This document shows, in pieces, positions 52,105 through 61,329 of a DNA stretch of 64,000 nt. Positions within the stretch are counted from its first letter, which is position 1. Each line of letters begins with the position of its first letter. The notes under the pieces were generated by a model, which worked only from the letters and a program-made list of their open reading frames with translations, had not been told where the DNA came from and searched no databases. This DNA is from a virus, in the IMG/VR virus record IMGVR_UViG_3300025010_000040, positions 1 through 64,000 of that record; one strand, 5' to 3'. A program made the position numbers and the translations under genes.

Positions 52105-52878
52105 TTGAATTATGATGATGATGAATATATTAGAACTAGTGATTTAGATATAGAGATGTTATTAGCAGAATTACCATTTAATTTAACAAAAGAAAATATA
52201 ATTGAACAAATAAATGATCCACTTTCCATTCAGGTTGATTATATAACTACATTAAAAGATAAGTGTGAAATTGTTAAACAACAGTTTAGTGATAATTCAG
52301 AAGTTATTAAAGAGATTGATATAAAATTGAGATCAGTTTTTGACCTTGTAATAAGAGAAATGAATTATAAATTTAGTTTACATGCAAGTTTAGAACAAAC
52401 TGATGAAGACATTATTAAAATGGGTGAGTCTTTATATACCTATTTAATATTAAGATATAAGAAAAATATTAGTAGGTTTATATTTAGATTTATATTAAAA
52501 AATAAGAAAGAACTTATTGAAAAATTTGATACAACTAAGAAAAAAGATATTACTTCATTGGCATTAAAGAAACAATTTAAAAATAAAGATGATGTTATTT
52601 TAATAACATCATTACCTAATATTATAAAACATATTATGAATTTAGATATAGAACCTATTGAATTTTTGGATTATATATCTAAAGGTGAACATTATGATGC
52701 TAGTATTATTAAAGATTATATTCTATCAGGACAGATAATAGGTAATTTTATACCAAGATATTTTTATCTAATGATAGATGAATATGAACATATTATGGAT
52801 GAAATTCAAACAGATATAAAATTAAAGTTGATAAATAAAATAAAAAACAATGAAGGGAAGAGGATGAAAAATGAATAA
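52105..52878 (+). CDS. Hypothetical virion-module protein, 257 residues
   Basis: TTG 52105 about 10 nt after AAGGAG; GTG 52096 is too close to that site. Acidic start (NYDDDEYIRTSDLDIEMLLA), then mostly helical (YKKNISRFIFRFILKNKKEL). Overlaps the next gene by 8 nt. Between terminase and sheath, so likely a head-completion or neck protein, but no fold is recognised. Confidence 0.6.
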   Translation: MNYDDDEYIRTSDLDIEMLLAELPFNLTKENIIEQINDPLSIQVDYITTLKDKCEIVKQQFSDNSEVIKEIDIKLRSVFDLVIREMNYKFSLHASLEQTDEDIIKMGESLYTYLILRYKKNISRFIFRFILKNKKELIEKFDTTKKKDITSLALKKQFKNKDDVILITSLPNIIKHIMNLDIEPIEFLDYISKGEHYDASIIKDYILSGQIIGNFIPRYFYLMIDEYEHIMDEIQTDIKLKLINKIKNNEGKRMKNE

Positions 52879-53845
52879 CCCATTGAGAAGGATTGATAAT
52901 GAACCGTTAACATTAGATGGTGGTTTTGAAAGTACTAAACTTTTAGAAGTTAATAAAGACAAAGACATTCTAAATATACTAGGAATTAAATCTAAGTTAA
53001 ATAACTTTACTCAAATGAGAAATAAAATTGTTAATCAAAAAATATCGGTTATTAATAATAGTGAGGTAATTGATATTTTAAATGAGCGTACTAAAAATTT
53101 AACTGTTTTTCAAATCAAACGGTTAACTAATGAACAAGTTGAAGAGATTTATACTATCAATGGTGAGAAAGTTATTTTATCTATTGAAATGGATAATGAA
53201 GAAAAAAAGATTAGTTTCATGAGAGAATACTTAATATTTAATAAAGAAAGTTCAGAAGCATTAAGACAAATTGATAAATCTATAGAAACTTTTGAAAAAG
53301 AATTAAAAAAAGATGAGGATGAATTAAATAAGGTTATTAATGAATATGGAGATGTTCAAACACTTATTAAAAATCATCTTATTGATAATATTAATAAGTC
53401 TACGGATGAAAATATAAAAAATCGTAATATTAAAATTCTTGATAATTTTAATGATGCCTCCACATTAAATATAATTTATGAACATTATAAAAATCAAAAA
53501 GTTCTAAATACTTTACATGATTATAAAATAAGAGCTGAAGGTATTTATAAGAATTATGTTAAGACATGTAAACAATTAAGTATTAAATCGGACATAACTA
53601 TTTTTGAGAATTTAGAAATGAAATTCCTACCTCAAAAATATCATAAATATCCGAATCTATTTTTATTTGCAATTATTAGGTATTTTGCATATAAGAAAGA
53701 TGACTGTAATAAATATTCTGATGGTATTTTTTTATCTCAGTTTATAGTGAATGTACAAAATCTATTTTGTGATAAATTTAAAGATAGTGAAGAAAAACAA
53801 TTATTTATTAATTCAATTATGAAAGTGTTAGATTTATTTTACTAA
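52871..53845 (+). CDS. Hypothetical virion-module protein, 324 residues
   Basis: ATG 52871 overlapping the previous gene end, with GGAAGAGG upstream. Helical and coiled-coil (ETFEKELKKDEDELNKVINE), with a compact C-terminal part (FLPQKYHKYPNLFLFAIIRY). No enzyme motif. A terminator follows. Probably a structural or assembly protein by position. Confidence 0.6.
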   Translation: MNNPLRRIDNEPLTLDGGFESTKLLEVNKDKDILNILGIKSKLNNFTQMRNKIVNQKISVINNSEVIDILNERTKNLTVFQIKRLTNEQVEEIYTINGEKVILSIEMDNEEKKISFMREYLIFNKESSEALRQIDKSIETFEKELKKDEDELNKVINEYGDVQTLIKNHLIDNINKSTDENIKNRNIKILDNFNDASTLNIIYEHYKNQKVLNTLHDYKIRAEGIYKNYVKTCKQLSIKSDITIFENLEMKFLPQKYHKYPNLFLFAIIRYFAYKKDDCNKYSDGIFLSQFIVNVQNLFCDKFKDSEEKQLFINSIMKVLDLFY

Positions 53846-53853
53846 TAAAAACA

Positions 53854-53905
53854 TTAGGATAAGGTTGTGAATTTTTAATTCACTTCCTTATCCTAATTTT
53901 ATTTT
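53854..53905 (+). terminator. Terminator after 52871 gene
   Basis: 11-bp stem TTAGGATAAGG/CCTTATCCTAA enclosing an inner stem GTGAATT/AATTCAC, then T-run. Confidence 0.8.
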
Positions 53906-53925
53906 TTAAGGTGGGTGATATTTTA

Positions 53926-54657
53926 ATGATTGAAAAATTCTTAAGTGATGATGGAACAAATATAATATTTAATGGAGAACAATTAATAGCGTATATACCT
54001 GAATTTTATTTTAAAAATGGTAAATTAGGTGAACATTTAGGTTCATCATTAAGAGTTTTTGGTTTATTTAATGTTAGGATGAATAATGGGGGTAGACTAT
54101 CAAAACTTGAAACATTTAATTTACCTTCTATGATTTTTTTATTTCCATCGACAATAGAATACAAAACACTAAAATTAGTAGATGAACAAGAAGAAGAATG
54201 TTATATGGTGTTAAATTTTTTTAAAGGCGGAAAAATAACACCTAACAATATGTCACAAGATGCAACTAATGTAGAATTATTTTTAGACCTTATATGTGGT
54301 GGTAAATTACCAGAAACAATTCCTTATAATCAAATAATTCAAATATGGCAAAAAAATTTAACTTTAAATAATATTAATTTAAATGTAACATCAACTGTAT
54401 TAGAAGTTATTTTAAGTGAAATTTATCGTAATAAGAAAAAACCCGAAGAAACATTTGCTAAATTATGGGGACGCAACCCAAATATATCTCAATATGAATA
54501 TAAACGTGCTAATATTAGAGAAATTTGTGCTAGAAATTCTACTTTTGCTGCTTTAACGTATGAAGATATGGATGCTATGATAACATCATCTCTTAATATT
54601 AAGAATTATAATAGAGAGGAAACTGAATCCCCTATAGAAAAAATAATAAAGATGTAA
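53926..54657 (+). CDS. Hypothetical tail-module protein, 243 residues
   Basis: ATG 53926 (AAGGTGG about 10 nt upstream; GTG 53911 is part of that site). Two parts: an N-terminal beta-rich domain (LIAYIPEFYFKNGKLGEHLG, SMIFLFPSTIEYKTLKLVD) and a C-terminal helical domain (TVLEVILSEIYRNKKKPEET, ANIREICARNSTFAALTYED). It lies directly upstream of the tail sheath gene. Not recognised; tail completion or sheath terminator are possible roles by order. Confidence 0.6.
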   Translation: MIEKFLSDDGTNIIFNGEQLIAYIPEFYFKNGKLGEHLGSSLRVFGLFNVRMNNGGRLSKLETFNLPSMIFLFPSTIEYKTLKLVDEQEEECYMVLNFFKGGKITPNNMSQDATNVELFLDLICGGKLPETIPYNQIIQIWQKNLTLNNINLNVTSTVLEVILSEIYRNKKKPEETFAKLWGRNPNISQYEYKRANIREICARNSTFAALTYEDMDAMITSSLNIKNYNREETESPIEKIIKM

Positions 54658-54707
54658 TAATCAATGAGAACAATTAAATAAAAAAATTCACAAGGAGGTT
54701 GAATACT

Positions 54708-56549
54708 TTGCCTGCAATCGGACAAATCATTCCTAAATATACACATCCTCATACAGAAACATTTATTAATGATAATACTGTATTTGAGGAAATTGTTTCC
54801 GAACCAGAAAGTGGTATACGTTTTATTAACGTATTCGCTTCAGCAAAAGGACGAGATGGTGTTGTTTTAAAGAAAAAAACATACACTGATTATATTGAAG
54901 AGTATGGTAAACCAAACTATAAATTATTTGGCCAACCTGGTTATATGCCGTATGCTTCTTTAAGAACATTTCAAGCAGAGTGTAATTGTATGCGGATTAT
55001 GCCGGAGGATGCCGCTTATGCGAATGTCGTAATTTTAGCTAAAGTTAAAGTTGATACATCTGTAGTTAATAGTCCAAAATTACTAATTAGGCATCAAGCA
55101 GTATCTCTTGTAGGTCTTACTGATGCAGCGGAGTTATCTGTTAAGGTGGAGCTATTAAAAGACACTGATCCGGATGAAGATGATTGGTTAACATATCCTT
55201 TATTTGGTGTATATGTACTTGGTAGAGGTATTTATGGTAACACTTTAAGAATAAGAATGAGTGCATCCCCACAAGCAGACATTGATAATGGGTATAAAAA
55301 TTATCGTTTTGAAATTCTTGATAGTGATGGTGGTTTGGTACGTAAAGAACTATTTACTGGTAGCTTATTTACTGATGCCTTAGTTGGTTCAAATACTTTA
55401 TTTATTGAAGAATTAATTAATGATTCTGAAACTGGAAGTAATAAAATTGGATTTTATGTATCTGATAACTCTCTTAGTGAAATTCTTGACATGTATAATA
55501 CTAGTGTTGCACCAGATGCTAATTTAACATTACAAACTTTTGATATTATTACAGCTCGCAGTATGACTGCAACTACTTTATCTGATATAGTAATTTCAAA
55601 AACTGTCGATGATGTTTCTTTAGATGATGTATCAGGTATTTTACTTTCTGGTGGAACAGATGGTTCTTTTTCGATTGATGCTGATGCTGGAACCAGAGAA
55701 ACAGCTATTGATGATGCTTATATTAAGGCATTTACAGAAAATAAAGTTCTTTTAAGTAAAAGAAGAACTCCAGCAGATTTAATACTTGATGCTAATTATT
55801 CAGATGATGTTAAAAGAGCTCTTATTAGTTTTATTACTAAAAGATATGACGCATATGGTTTTATTGATGGTGGTATACTTGAAACTCCAACTGACGCTAT
55901 ATCATGGGCTGAGTCAATGGCATCTTTATCAGATAGAGTATTTTCTAAAGAGTGTAATCACTATTATATAAAAGATCCATTTTCAGGTAAATCTATTCCC
56001 ATGACAATAACATATTTTTATGCTAGTCAATTACCACTCCATTTTAAAACTAATGGTAATAATATTCCATTCCAAGGTGAAAAATATGCTAAATTAACCG
56101 GTTTTGTTAAAAACTCTTTAAAACCAGTTATTGATGCTGATGATGATGATATAAAAGAAGAAATATATAATCTTAAAGTAAACTATTTCGAATGTATTGC
56201 AGAAAATACTTTTATCAGAGGAGTTCAAGGTACATCTCAAAATGTTTGGTCTGATTTATCAGAAGAACATAATATGCATGTTTTGTTAGAATTAAAAAGA
56301 AAAGTTGAAGCTTTAGTAGCTTCAAAATCATATAATTTTGCTGAAAAAGAAGATAGAGTTGAATTTACGGAAATAGCTGAACGAATTTTTTCACCATATC
56401 GTGGTAAAAAAGTAAGAGAAATTGAAATATATTTTGATATGAATCCTTTTGAAGAAGAAAGAAGTATACTGCATTGCTATATGGCTGTTATTTATAAAAC
56501 AATAGCTAAAAGAGGTATTATTGAAATTGATATCAACAAGAGGGTTTAA
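54708..56549 (+). CDS. Tail sheath protein
   Basis: 613 residues from TTG 54708, 9 nt after AAGGAGG. The N-terminal part has IRFINVFASAKGRDGVVLKK and YGKPNYKLFGQPGYMPYASL, typical of phage contractile sheath proteins (…G..N…G-PGYMAY…L). The C-terminal domain shows KRYDAYGFIDG and GKKVREIEIYFDMNPFEEER, fitting the sheath C-terminal strand that interlocks subunits. Less AT-biased codons agree with high expression. With the tube gene 37 nt downstream it makes the contractile tail. Confidence 0.88.
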   Translation: MPAIGQIIPKYTHPHTETFINDNTVFEEIVSEPESGIRFINVFASAKGRDGVVLKKKTYTDYIEEYGKPNYKLFGQPGYMPYASLRTFQAECNCMRIMPEDAAYANVVILAKVKVDTSVVNSPKLLIRHQAVSLVGLTDAAELSVKVELLKDTDPDEDDWLTYPLFGVYVLGRGIYGNTLRIRMSASPQADIDNGYKNYRFEILDSDGGLVRKELFTGSLFTDALVGSNTLFIEELINDSETGSNKIGFYVSDNSLSEILDMYNTSVAPDANLTLQTFDIITARSMTATTLSDIVISKTVDDVSLDDVSGILLSGGTDGSFSIDADAGTRETAIDDAYIKAFTENKVLLSKRRTPADLILDANYSDDVKRALISFITKRYDAYGFIDGGILETPTDAISWAESMASLSDRVFSKECNHYYIKDPFSGKSIPMTITYFYASQLPLHFKTNGNNIPFQGEKYAKLTGFVKNSLKPVIDADDDDIKEEIYNLKVNYFECIAENTFIRGVQGTSQNVWSDLSEEHNMHVLLELKRKVEALVASKSYNFAEKEDRVEFTEIAERIFSPYRGKKVREIEIYFDMNPFEEERSILHCYMAVIYKTIAKRGIIEIDINKRV

Positions 56550-56586
56550 AAAGTTAATAAATTATAATAAAGGAGTGAGAATATAG

Positions 56587-57411
56587 ATGCCAGATATTAA
56601 TACACTACAAACTAATATTAAAAATAATACTAAAGATATGACATTGTATTCCTTATTTTTAGGTGGATTAAATGTAACCTCTAAAGCACTAGCACAATAT
56701 GACCCATTAAAAACTGGATATGCGAGAATATTTTTTATAAAAATGCCTCCTTTTATGAAAACCATTTTACCTGAAAAAACTAAACAATTTAAACATTTAC
56801 TCGAATATGGATTCGTAGGGATAGATGGTTTGCAAAACATTTCAATGGAGTTTGAACAAGTTACGGGTGGTTATGCCGGAAGACAATTTGAAATACCGAC
56901 AGTCGCTAAGGATGAAACTAATAGTCTTACTGTTAAAGTATATGAACAAGCAGGTTCACCTGTTAGAGAATATACTGATATGTGGATTTCTGGTATTGCA
57001 GACCCATATACTGGGCTTGGACATTACCATGGTGCATTGGAAATAGCGAGTGCAGGATTAACATATTCTCAAGTAAATCATTCTGGGGAAGCAATTTATG
57101 TTGAAACTGACCCAACCGGTCGTAGTAATGGTATTGAGTATTCATGTCTATTATCTAATTTGGTACCTAAAACTACAAAAATGGATCATTTTAATCAAGA
57201 GGCTGGTAGTCATCCAATTGTCCAGACTGATATTGAATTTACTGCAACCAGATATCAATCTCCTCAAATTAATGAAATTGCAAAAGCATTAGTTGCTAAA
57301 TTTAAAATCCTTAGGGATTATTTAAGTTTTAATTCTCAATATACTATTACAGATGTAGCTAACATGACAGTACCTAATATTAGTGATTGGGGTACTTCTG
57401 GTACAACTTAA
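56587..57411 (+). CDS. Tail tube protein
   Basis: 274 residues from ATG 56587 (AAAGGAGTG). Position right after the sheath and before a terminator is standard for the tube. Beta-rich middle (NISMEFEQVTGGYAGRQFEI, TNSLTVKVYEQAGSPVREYT) fits the tube beta-barrel. Favoured codons like the sheath and capsid genes. Polymerises into the rigid tube inside the sheath. Confidence 0.8.
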   Translation: MPDINTLQTNIKNNTKDMTLYSLFLGGLNVTSKALAQYDPLKTGYARIFFIKMPPFMKTILPEKTKQFKHLLEYGFVGIDGLQNISMEFEQVTGGYAGRQFEIPTVAKDETNSLTVKVYEQAGSPVREYTDMWISGIADPYTGLGHYHGALEIASAGLTYSQVNHSGEAIYVETDPTGRSNGIEYSCLLSNLVPKTTKMDHFNQEAGSHPIVQTDIEFTATRYQSPQINEIAKALVAKFKILRDYLSFNSQYTITDVANMTVPNISDWGTSGTT

Positions 57412-57417
57412 AAAATA

Positions 57418-57453
57418 TTTATGTCTATACTGAATATTCAGTATAGACATAAA
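57418..57453. terminator. Bidirectional terminator between tube and portal genes
   Basis: Stem of about 17 bp (TTTATGTCTATACTGAA and complement) between convergent genes. Confidence 0.85.
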
Positions 57454-57454
57454 T

Positions 57455-57889
57455 TTATTGTTCAGTTGTTGCTTCATCAGGATTCTCTAATTTAAATTTT
57501 TCATACTCTAATTTAGAATCCTCTATCACTTCATCAAACATTCTCCAAGGTAACATAGGTAACATTTCTCTTGATGCCTTATTCATAACAATATCTTTAA
57601 TTTTATTATCTTTATCAGTTGGAGTAAGATTTTCACCTGTTGTTGTTTTTAACATAAATGCTAAAACTTGATCGGCGTTTGAAATTAAATCACTCATATT
57701 CATAGTATTTAATGCTTTTGGTAAATTTAAACTATATATAAAAGTTTCAATTATTTCTTGGGGTATTTCAGTACTAGAAAATTTCATTACTTTTTTATAA
57801 AATTCAGTTATATTAGGGTTAAAATCAAGTTGATCACTTACAACTCTACCAATAAATTTAGCATTAGCCATAACTAAAGTTTTGGCATA
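57455..57889 (-). CDS. Portal protein, exon 2
   Basis: Second exon: YAKTLVMANAKFIGRVVSDQ, then helices and an acidic tail (ENPDEATTEQ). Joined to exon 1 it reads NEADYAKTLVMANAKFIGRV, a segment familiar from portal proteins of large Firmicute phages. An apparent start at 57901 lies inside the intron. Followed by the shared terminator. Confidence 0.82.
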   Translation of the reverse strand, partial: YAKTLVMANAKFIGRVVSDQLDFNPNITEFYKKVMKFSSTEIPQEIIETFIYSLNLPKALNTMNMSDLISNADQVLAFMLKTTTGENLTPTDKDNKIKDIVMNKASREMLPMLPWRMFDEVIEDSKLEYEKFKLENPDEATTEQ

Positions 57890-58275
57890 CGATATATTCA
57901 CATAGGTCGTTAATCTATGCAGTTCTCTTATGAACTTCCTTATCTTTTGATAAGATACTAGACTATATCTTCATCCTTATTATTTCTAATAAGGAGCTCT
58001 CCACTTCGATTTAAGGGATTCTCACCCACTCACTTGAGCCCTACTCCTGTTGATCATTTCAGATCCAATGGGATAGTCGTTGAACCTTTCTCATAGTAAT
58101 ACTATGAGACTTGGCTGCGGATCATCTAATCTTAAACATTATTACCTTACTCAGGTTAATTACTCCTGACCACTTATACCATCGCTAATATAGTTTGGTA
58201 GTTTAAGATTTAAAGGCTTCCCCGACAATTAAAAGAGAATTGGTATTATAGATTGCTCTATAACCTGACTAATAA
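57890..58275 (-). ncRNA. Group I intron (td-like) in the portal gene
   Basis: 386 nt, no ORF. P1: exon CUGAU with intron GUCAG, terminal U-G, loop UUAUUA. Shared blocks TAATTGTCGGGGAAGC, ATCCGCAGCCAAG, TTCAACGACTATCCC, GATATAGTC; omega-G at 57890. Same length as the terL intron and very similar 3' half. Confidence 0.92.
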
Positions 58276-60069
58276 ATCAGCTTCATTAATATAATTCATT
58301 ATTACTGATGGAACTCCACTTCCATTAATATATGATGTTTTCAACATTTCCATTAAATCTGTATTTAATTGTATGTCCTGACCTGCTAATACATCAAATT
58401 CTATACCCTTGTCTCCTGTTCTACCTACAGGAACAAAAATACCTTTAGCATGACCAATTTTAGATACCATCGTATTATAATTCAGTAAATCCATAAAATT
58501 TATATCTCTTTCTTTCATAGTTCTAGCAACATCTTGTAGTTTATTAATAATATTTGCATCTATACCAGAATTTTTAATATAATTAATTCTAGTATCATTA
58601 GATTTACTAATAATAGAAACCATTTTAAATATTAATAATGCCAGATAAAGCTTAGCATAAAATAATGATTTCATTAATATGCTAGTACCTTCACCTTCTT
58701 CATTCTCATTGACAGTAAATTCAGTTATATAATCAACTGGTATAAATTGAAATTTTATTTTCTTCTTATACATTTCGTTATAAGATAGGCAGTTCATTAT
58801 TAATTCTTTAAATTTAATATTTTCTTCTAAATATTTCTTATTAAATGCTTTAACAATCTTTTCAGTTAATTTAGTTAAAAACATATTTTCAAGTTCAGGT
58901 GTATTGAGATTCACTGTATTAACTCTTATTGTATTTATAAAAGGAGATTTAGTAATAGGTGATGATTCATGTATATAATAATAACCTATAACATGTTCCA
59001 TTATTTTAACTGGTATCATTTTTTTAGGACTAATTAATTTTATATAACAATCAGTTATATTATCAAAATTATTATTTTTATCTTTTTCTGTAGATATAGT
59101 TCCATCATTAAAAAATGAAGATATTGAATTAGTTCTATTTTTAGTCTTAGCGTTATTTTTAATGGCTTCTTCAACATTTTTCTTAAATTTTTCATCAGTA
59201 ATAAGTTCCGATACATCTACACCTTCTAAAATAGGTATATGTACAACATCATTTTCAATCTCAATGTCTTTAACTAAACTATTTATTTCATTTTTTAAAG
59301 ATGATGGATTACTTTTAATATTACCTTCATTTTTTAATTCAGTTATAAAATTGTCATCAATAGATTCAGTAATAGAAAATGTTGTTAATTCTTTATTTTT
59401 CTTATCATAAAAATTTTCAAATAGTTTTGAATATGGTACAGTATATGCATAGTACTTACCATATTGTAGAGTTTTCGGTATAATATGATTCTTTAATTTA
59501 TTTGCTAATTTAAATTTCTTTTCTAAATTTTCAACTAAAGAAATATAACTTTGTTTATCCTCTTCACTACAGTTAGAACTTTTAAATTGTAAATTTCTAG
59601 ATATAGATTGAGTTACATCATCAGCTGTTACAATAGCATCCCTAGTTGCATTAACAGCTTCCTCCAATTCAAATAAATGACTACAGATTAAATCAAGGTC
59701 TTCATATAAAAGATTTTGATTTCTATATCTTTCATTAAAAAATTGAAATACAGCATTATCTTCTGCTGAAAATATATCTTCAATTTTTTTTATATTTGAA
59801 AATTGTTGATTGTCATAATCATTAAATAATTTTACTAAAAATGTTGAAACATCTTCACCAGTAAAATCAGTTAATTTTTTTATTTCATGATAAATAACAT
59901 CATCAACTTGGTCTGATAATTTCTTTAATTCTTTTTCTCTTTTAGTATCATTAGAAAAAGTATTAAAAGATATTTTATCTATTAAATCCGTAAATAAAGA
60001 ATTCAATTTTACTAAGGGCTTTTCAATTTTTTTTACAACTTTTTTTTTATCATCTTTTTCATTACTCAC
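58276..60069 (-). CDS. Portal protein, exon 1
   Basis: 598 codons; spliced protein 742 residues. Lys-rich helical N-terminus, then NLLYEDLDLICSHLFELEEA with VNATRDAIVTADD, YGKYYAYTVPYSKLFENFYD, and near the end LAGQDIQLNTDLMEMLKTSY followed by INGSGVPSVIMNYINEAD. Portal-type wing, stem and crown regions fit this order. It forms the dodecameric DNA gate of the head that docks TerL. The unspliced frame ends six codons into the intron (LLVRL). CACCCC/GGGGTG ribosome site on the minus strand. Confidence 0.82.
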
Positions 60070-60100
60070 TTATTCACACCCCTTATTATTTTTTAATAAA

Positions 60101-60129
60101 AATACTAGGATATATTATATCCTAGTATT
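60101..60129 (-). terminator. Terminator after clamp-like gene
   Basis: 13-bp stem AATACTAGGATAT with its complement, overlapping the stop codon of the minus-strand gene. Confidence 0.75.
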
Positions 60130-60763
60130 TAATACATGTATACTTATGAAATAAGTTAAAATAATTAGTTTCTGATACTATTAAACTTTCAAATAAATTA
60201 CTATTAATAATATCTTTAAAGTAAATATTATTTTTTATACTTTTTAACATTAATGGTATTAGTTTAGAAGTTAATCGTATTTTATAGTTATTCTCCGAAA
60301 AAGTAATAATATTCTTACTATTTAATTTTTTTATTATATCATCTGATAATATTATTTTATTAGTATTATTAAATTCATTTATTTTATTTAGAGCTATTTT
60401 ATATAGAATAACTAATTCTTTTGTTAATGAATTGATATTAGTTAAAGTTCCTATTTGAAAAACATTATCACCTTTTTCATCTGTTAATAATATTTTGTCT
60501 TTTGAAATTGTTAAATATTTTATATGCTTTTTATTTTCTTGAATAACTTTAAATATATCCTTGGAATTTATACAAAATATTTGTTTTTCTTCAATCATAC
60601 TAAAGACTTGAACATCCATTTTACCAAAATGTTCTCCATAGCTCAAATGTTTATCATCGTTAATAAATAATATAGTACCATCAGAAAATATAAAATATTC
60701 TGTAGATACCTTTTTAGCTAATTGGTTAAATTCATTTATTTTATTTACTTCAATTTTATACAT
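60122..60763 (-). CDS. Putative sliding clamp (PCNA/gp45-like)
   Basis: 213 residues. Starts MYKIEVNKINEFNQLAKKVS, then YFIFSDGTILFINDDKHLSY, VQVFSMIEEKQIFCINSKDI, IKYLTISKDKILLTDEKGD, and a second half with similar alternation. The repeated helix-strand pattern and length (T4 gp45 is 228) fit a DNA clamp subunit. It begins 12 nt after the DNA polymerase N-terminal gene. No diagnostic motif exists for this fold, so the call is by pattern and context. Confidence 0.5.
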   Translation of the reverse strand: MYKIEVNKINEFNQLAKKVSTEYFIFSDGTILFINDDKHLSYGEHFGKMDVQVFSMIEEKQIFCINSKDIFKVIQENKKHIKYLTISKDKILLTDEKGDNVFQIGTLTNINSLTKELVILYKIALNKINEFNNTNKIILSDDIIKKLNSKNIITFSENNYKIRLTSKLIPLMLKSIKNNIYFKDIINSNLFESLIVSETNYFNLFHKYTCIKY

Positions 60764-60774
60764 AAAATACTCCT

Positions 60775-61329
60775 TTATACTACAAGTTTATTAATATAAT
60801 AACTATTAACATCATTAATATCAATAATTAATTTACTCTTAGGTTTAATATTTAATTCCTCTTTTATAATAGAGTCTATTTCTTCTAACTTAGGAAGATT
60901 GAAAAATGCATGACCTAAACTATTCAAATCACCAGTTAACATATTATCTACAAATATTTTTCCTATATCTTCTTTCTTACCCTTATCATCAATATCTTCA
61001 ATATAATTAGGTAACTCTTTATTAGTTTCTATAATTAATTTACCTATCATAGAATTTGGTTCAATATTAAAACAAATAATAATACTTGGATACATAGCAG
61101 AAAAATCCATATCAATAATATTATCAAATATAAATTTACTTTTTTTACCTAAAATTTCAATACCAACATGTGAGTTTAATAATGGATTAGCAACTAGTGC
61201 TCCTGCAAATTTTTCATCTTCTTCTTCCTCATTATTTTTAACTGATTCTACACCATATTGAATATTATTGTTATTACCTATTATTAAACCTTGTTTATAA
61301 AATTCTATATATGCACGATTTTTTAAGAA
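60775..61329 (-). CDS. DNA polymerase family B, N-terminal part, exon 2
   Basis: FLKNRAYIEFYKQGLIIGNN..., then IIDMDFSAMYPSIIICFNIE, the family B motif A (DxxSxYPSI, D492), and a short finger segment to the end INDVNSYYINKLVV. The gene stops here, before motif B, which is in the 23658-25595 gene. MNNT at the apparent start of this frame (61341) is intron sequence. Confidence 0.88.
   Translation of the reverse strand, partial: FLKNRAYIEFYKQGLIIGNNNNIQYGVESVKNNEEEEDEKFAGALVANPLLNSHVGIEILGKKSKFIFDNIIDMDFSAMYPSIIICFNIEPNSMIGKLIIETNKELPNYIEDIDDKGKKEDIGKIFVDNMLTGDLNSLGHAFFNLPKLEEIDSIIKEELNIKPKSKLIIDINDVNSYYINKLVV

Noticed and set aside
57098-57292. Extra plus-strand frames inside the tail tube gene
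   Set aside because: Out-of-frame shadows of a highly expressed structural gene.
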